From Sisyra terminalis (taxonomy: Eukaryota > Arthropoda > Insecta > Neuroptera > Sisyridae), in contig OY292274.1 of NCBI GenBank assembly GCA_958496175.1, forward strand, positions 67,280,630 to 67,344,629: a stretch of DNA of 64,000 nt, given 5' to 3'. The translations under genes and the position numbers were made by a program. Numbering within the stretch: position 1 is the first letter of the stretch; each line of letters starts with the position of its first letter. This document shows, piece after piece, positions 61,480-64,000 of the stretch. Under the pieces are notes generated by a model. The model was not told where the DNA came from and ran no database searches. It saw nothing but the letters and a program-made list of their open reading frames with translations.

Positions 61480-61839
61480 GGGTAGAGCGGGGCTTAAAGG
61501 TCCTATAAAAGGTGTTTAAAATGGCTGTAATAAAATTTTTCCAATGAAAATCCAGAAATATTTCATTGATCCAAATACTGTTATAATTCTAACACCTGTA
61601 GGATACTTATAATAAATACAGGACCTTTTTGCCCCTTAGCCGTCCCTTTTTGCCCCTACTAAAGACCCCTACTAAGGGACAAAAAGAGACAGAGGACAAG
61701 GTCTAGAAAAAAATGTAAAATGACAAACTTCTATATGGATAATTCCATTAAAAAGTAAATTAAACATGGCCAGATATTTGTTTGTTTGGGTAGCATTATA
61801 CGTTTCAAATTAATTGGACCTTTAAGCCCCAACCTACCC
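61480..61839. mobile_element. TA-flanked MITE, 360 bp
   Basis: Ends GGGTAGAGCGGGGCTTAAAG and, inverted, GGGTAGGTTGGGGCTTAAAG, each next to TA (61478-61479, 61840-61841). Interior is pierced by GACCTTTTTGCCCCTTAGCC-type blocks. TA duplication and GGGTAG ends fit Tc1/mariner-type MITEs. Confidence 0.88.
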
Positions 61840-61853
61840 TACTTATCTTAAAA

Positions 61854-62018
61854 CAAGGTTTATAAAATACACAGGTGGCCGCATGGTGGCTACGTGATGG
61901 ATACGTGACGTATCCAGAAGAAATTCGTACATATCTTCAGACTGATTCAATTTCAAAATTCTTCGTATGACGTCATTTTTTTTTCTAATGGAGCAACCTG
62001 TGTAATTTACAAACCTTG
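61854..62018. mobile_element. Family M MITE, copy 3, with 9-bp TSD
   Basis: Intact ends CAAGGTTTATAAAATACACAG and inverted CAAGGTTTGTAAATTACACAG. Flanks ATCTTAAAA on both sides (61845-61853, 62019-62027). A 9-bp duplication points to a Mutator-like origin for family M. Confidence 0.85.
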
Positions 62019-62040
62019 ATCTTAAAATAGTTTTGAGATA

Positions 62041-62210
62041 CTGAAGAAGATTGCTTGGCAATCGAAATATGTATCTGGGTAATTCGTCACAAATATTTTT
62101 GTTTGAACTTTTGTTCAAATTTATGTCTATGGATGTTTTTTATAAATTATCATATTAAATTAAACTACATAAATTGGACTACAATATATTTTATATATTG
62201 TATAAAAACT
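62041..62210. mobile_element. Penelope-like fragment with half hammerhead
   Basis: Starts at CTGAAGA (62041-62047, also CUGANGA), stem II GATTGC-TTG-GCAATC, GAAA (62064-62067), then TATGTATC and the usual downstream sequence to ATATATTGTATA. The upstream strand of stem I is missing, so it cannot fold completely. Confidence 0.65.
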
Positions 62211-63008
62211 TTTTTTAGTTACTTTGGATATTATGGACATACTAAGTTTTGTTATATATTAGATATAGTTCTTTGGTAATCAGATTATGTATTTTTTATC
62301 GTTATTAATGTAGGAATATTGATCAGATCAATATATGCAGTATAAAAAGTTACTATATCTCAATTATTCACTAAGGTATACCACCAAAAAAGTACTAAAA
62401 TACCATAATATTTCTTCTCCAATCAGCAATGAAGATGGTACCTAATCTAATGCAAATATTTGTGATTCACAAATTGATAAATTATTCATTAAAAATATGC
62501 AATCTCCTCTCCCATTAGAGTTCCCGGAAAAAGATTTCCGTTCAATTAAAAATTTAGAAGAATGTTCCTTTTTCATATCTGTGAAAATTTTATATCTTAA
62601 AAGTACTATGATTTTACTCGTAATCTTATGGAAAAACTAATTCAAATTTATTTCCATTCAATCATGAACATTTTATACCAGCTATTGGAGTACTAGTAAC
62701 TTCCCGTGAAATATTCACAACCCAACACTGACACATTTGAGAAATAATAAAAAACGGCGAATAAATGAATTCAATCGAACAACAATTCCTTAGTCCAAAT
62801 TTGAAATAATTATTATATTTCACTAATTTGTATGTATTTACAATCTTTGTTCTCTTTTATATCGACTCATTGTAAACGACAAAATTTTACCCTGGAAAAA
62901 CAGGGTTGGTAGAGAAAAGTCTGTATTTAGACTATGTTTACAAGGCCAAAAATTTATTGTTGGAAAATAATTATTTTGTGGAAAAATTTTTATTCAATCT
63001 TTAAATAA
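62211..63008. other. Low-copy repeat remnants, no gene
   Basis: A decayed piece of repeat C near 62565-62650 (GTACTATGATTTTACTCG) and block 1 of repeat G near 62693-62800. Confidence 0.4.
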
Positions 63009-63880
63009 TTTTCCTGGAATCATTATCAAGATGGCAGGAATGGGAAGTTCGATGTTTTCTTAGTTATAATAAAAATATTGTATAAATAGATAGCCGTGGA
63101 ATATTCACAGCCCACATTGATACAAAAAAATTGTCAATTGAATGAAATGACTAATGAGTCTTCTTTTTCACTCGCACGTATTTAAAATACAATATTTGTT
63201 CCTTGACTTTGCTGGCATACCTATATTATATTAATCAATAATATTATATTGATTCCTTTTCAATTATAAAGTGTAGGCATCCTTTGTTGAGGAATCGGAG
63301 GGAAAACATGAGGTTTTTCTCTGGAAAATTGATATTAAAAATGCCGGGCGATTTCTTATTTAAATTTTTTTATTTCAACGAAAAAAAATCAAGAATTAAT
63401 TTGATTTGATTGTTGCAATTTAGATGTAGATAATATCAATTTTTTGGAAAAGCTTATTTTGCTTGAATATTTTCCGATATTGCAATGGAAGGAAAAGTTA
63501 TGGAAACCCAGCCTAATTTAATCAGGAAAATCAAAGCATTGATTTTAACAATGGTTCATTGTTGGGGAATATGAAAATGAACCATAAAGGAAAGTTGATA
63601 CTTAGAATTTATGCTTATAAGTTCAATATTTTACAAAAATTGCTTCATTTTATTGTTGGGGTCTTATTATTATTTTCCTGGAATCATTAGGACGATGAAA
63701 AGAAGGGAAAAGTAGATTTTTTCTTTACAAAACTGATAAATATATTATATTTTCATGTACGTATAAAATGTAGGCATTCATTGTTGAGGAGTCGGAGGAA
63801 AAACACGGGGTTTTTCCTCGGAAAATCAAGGAAATTTTATATTTATAAAATCAAACGATTTTGAATATAAGTTTCCTGGT
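63009..63880. repeat. Degenerate direct duplication
   Basis: TTTCCTGGAATCATTA recurs at 63011 and 63674, and TGTTGAGGAATCGGAGG at 63282 recurs with two changes near 63780. A repeat G block at 63085-63160 lies only in the first copy, which explains the unequal spacing. Confidence 0.6.
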
Positions 63881-64000
63881 TGAAATTATAGTCATACGCA
63901 AGAATTAGTTGATTTGATTGTTCAAATTTATTTAATTGTAAGAGATTTATAGTTCAATAAGGAATATCTATTTCCTTCTACATATTTTTGGAAAAGTTAC

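Overview
The window looks like intergenic and intronic DNA of an insect: very AT-rich, with short GT-AG introns and arthropod-type initiator sites. It is filled mainly by transposable elements. Order and species cannot be read from it. Few genes are certain. PHF5A (the SF3b subunit of the spliceosome) is complete in three exons on the minus strand at 21027-21474. An intronless prohibitin-2-like gene is complete on the minus strand at 21896-22798. An intact hAT transposase gene (170-1951) opens the window. Three more stretches look like host exons that I cannot name: a two-exon coding segment at 36280-36763, and candidate first or internal exons at 18354-18390 and 21801-21875. A core promoter with a three-codon first exon is likely at 44807-44875.

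Layout. 1-2.2 kb: hAT element. 3-10.7 kb: long hairpin MITEs of family F1 (TA-flanked, ends GACTGATTCA), dispersed repeat C, and a hAT MITE. 11.7-13.6 kb: a LINE reverse transcriptase remnant and a duplicated block with a hammerhead-like motif. 15.2-17.5 kb: a Penelope-like palindrome carrying hammerhead ribozyme-like cores, split by a complete non-autonomous Helitron. 18.3-22.8 kb: the gene-bearing island, including a 352-bp satellite array. 23.1-25.4 kb: nested hAT MITE and chimeric repeats. 26.7-29.6 kb: a 2.9-kb palindrome centred on a third hairpin family (F3). 30.3-31.3 kb: hairpin family F2. 32.6-40.6 kb: F1 copies, a 0.9-kb segmental duplication, LINE endonuclease and hAT remnants, and the two-exon gene. 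42.5-57.9 kb: more F1 copies, a second segmental duplication, a second large palindrome, three tandem arrays (one built from an F1 arm), and the candidate promoter. 58.5-64 kb: Penelope inverted pairs, two small MITEs with clear insertion signatures, and low-copy repeats.

Relationships. The three hairpin families have different ends but share an internal module, a palindromic TTAATATTAATATTAA core next to a GAAAGTTT(G/A)AG block. They also often sit at the axis of larger inverted duplications. The Penelope-like copies keep CUGANGA...GAAA cores in which the one variable core position differs between copies while the rest stays fixed. PHF5A and the prohibitin gene lie on the strand opposite the candidate exons at 18354 and 21801, so they may be nested in introns of a larger plus-strand gene, but that gene is unproven.
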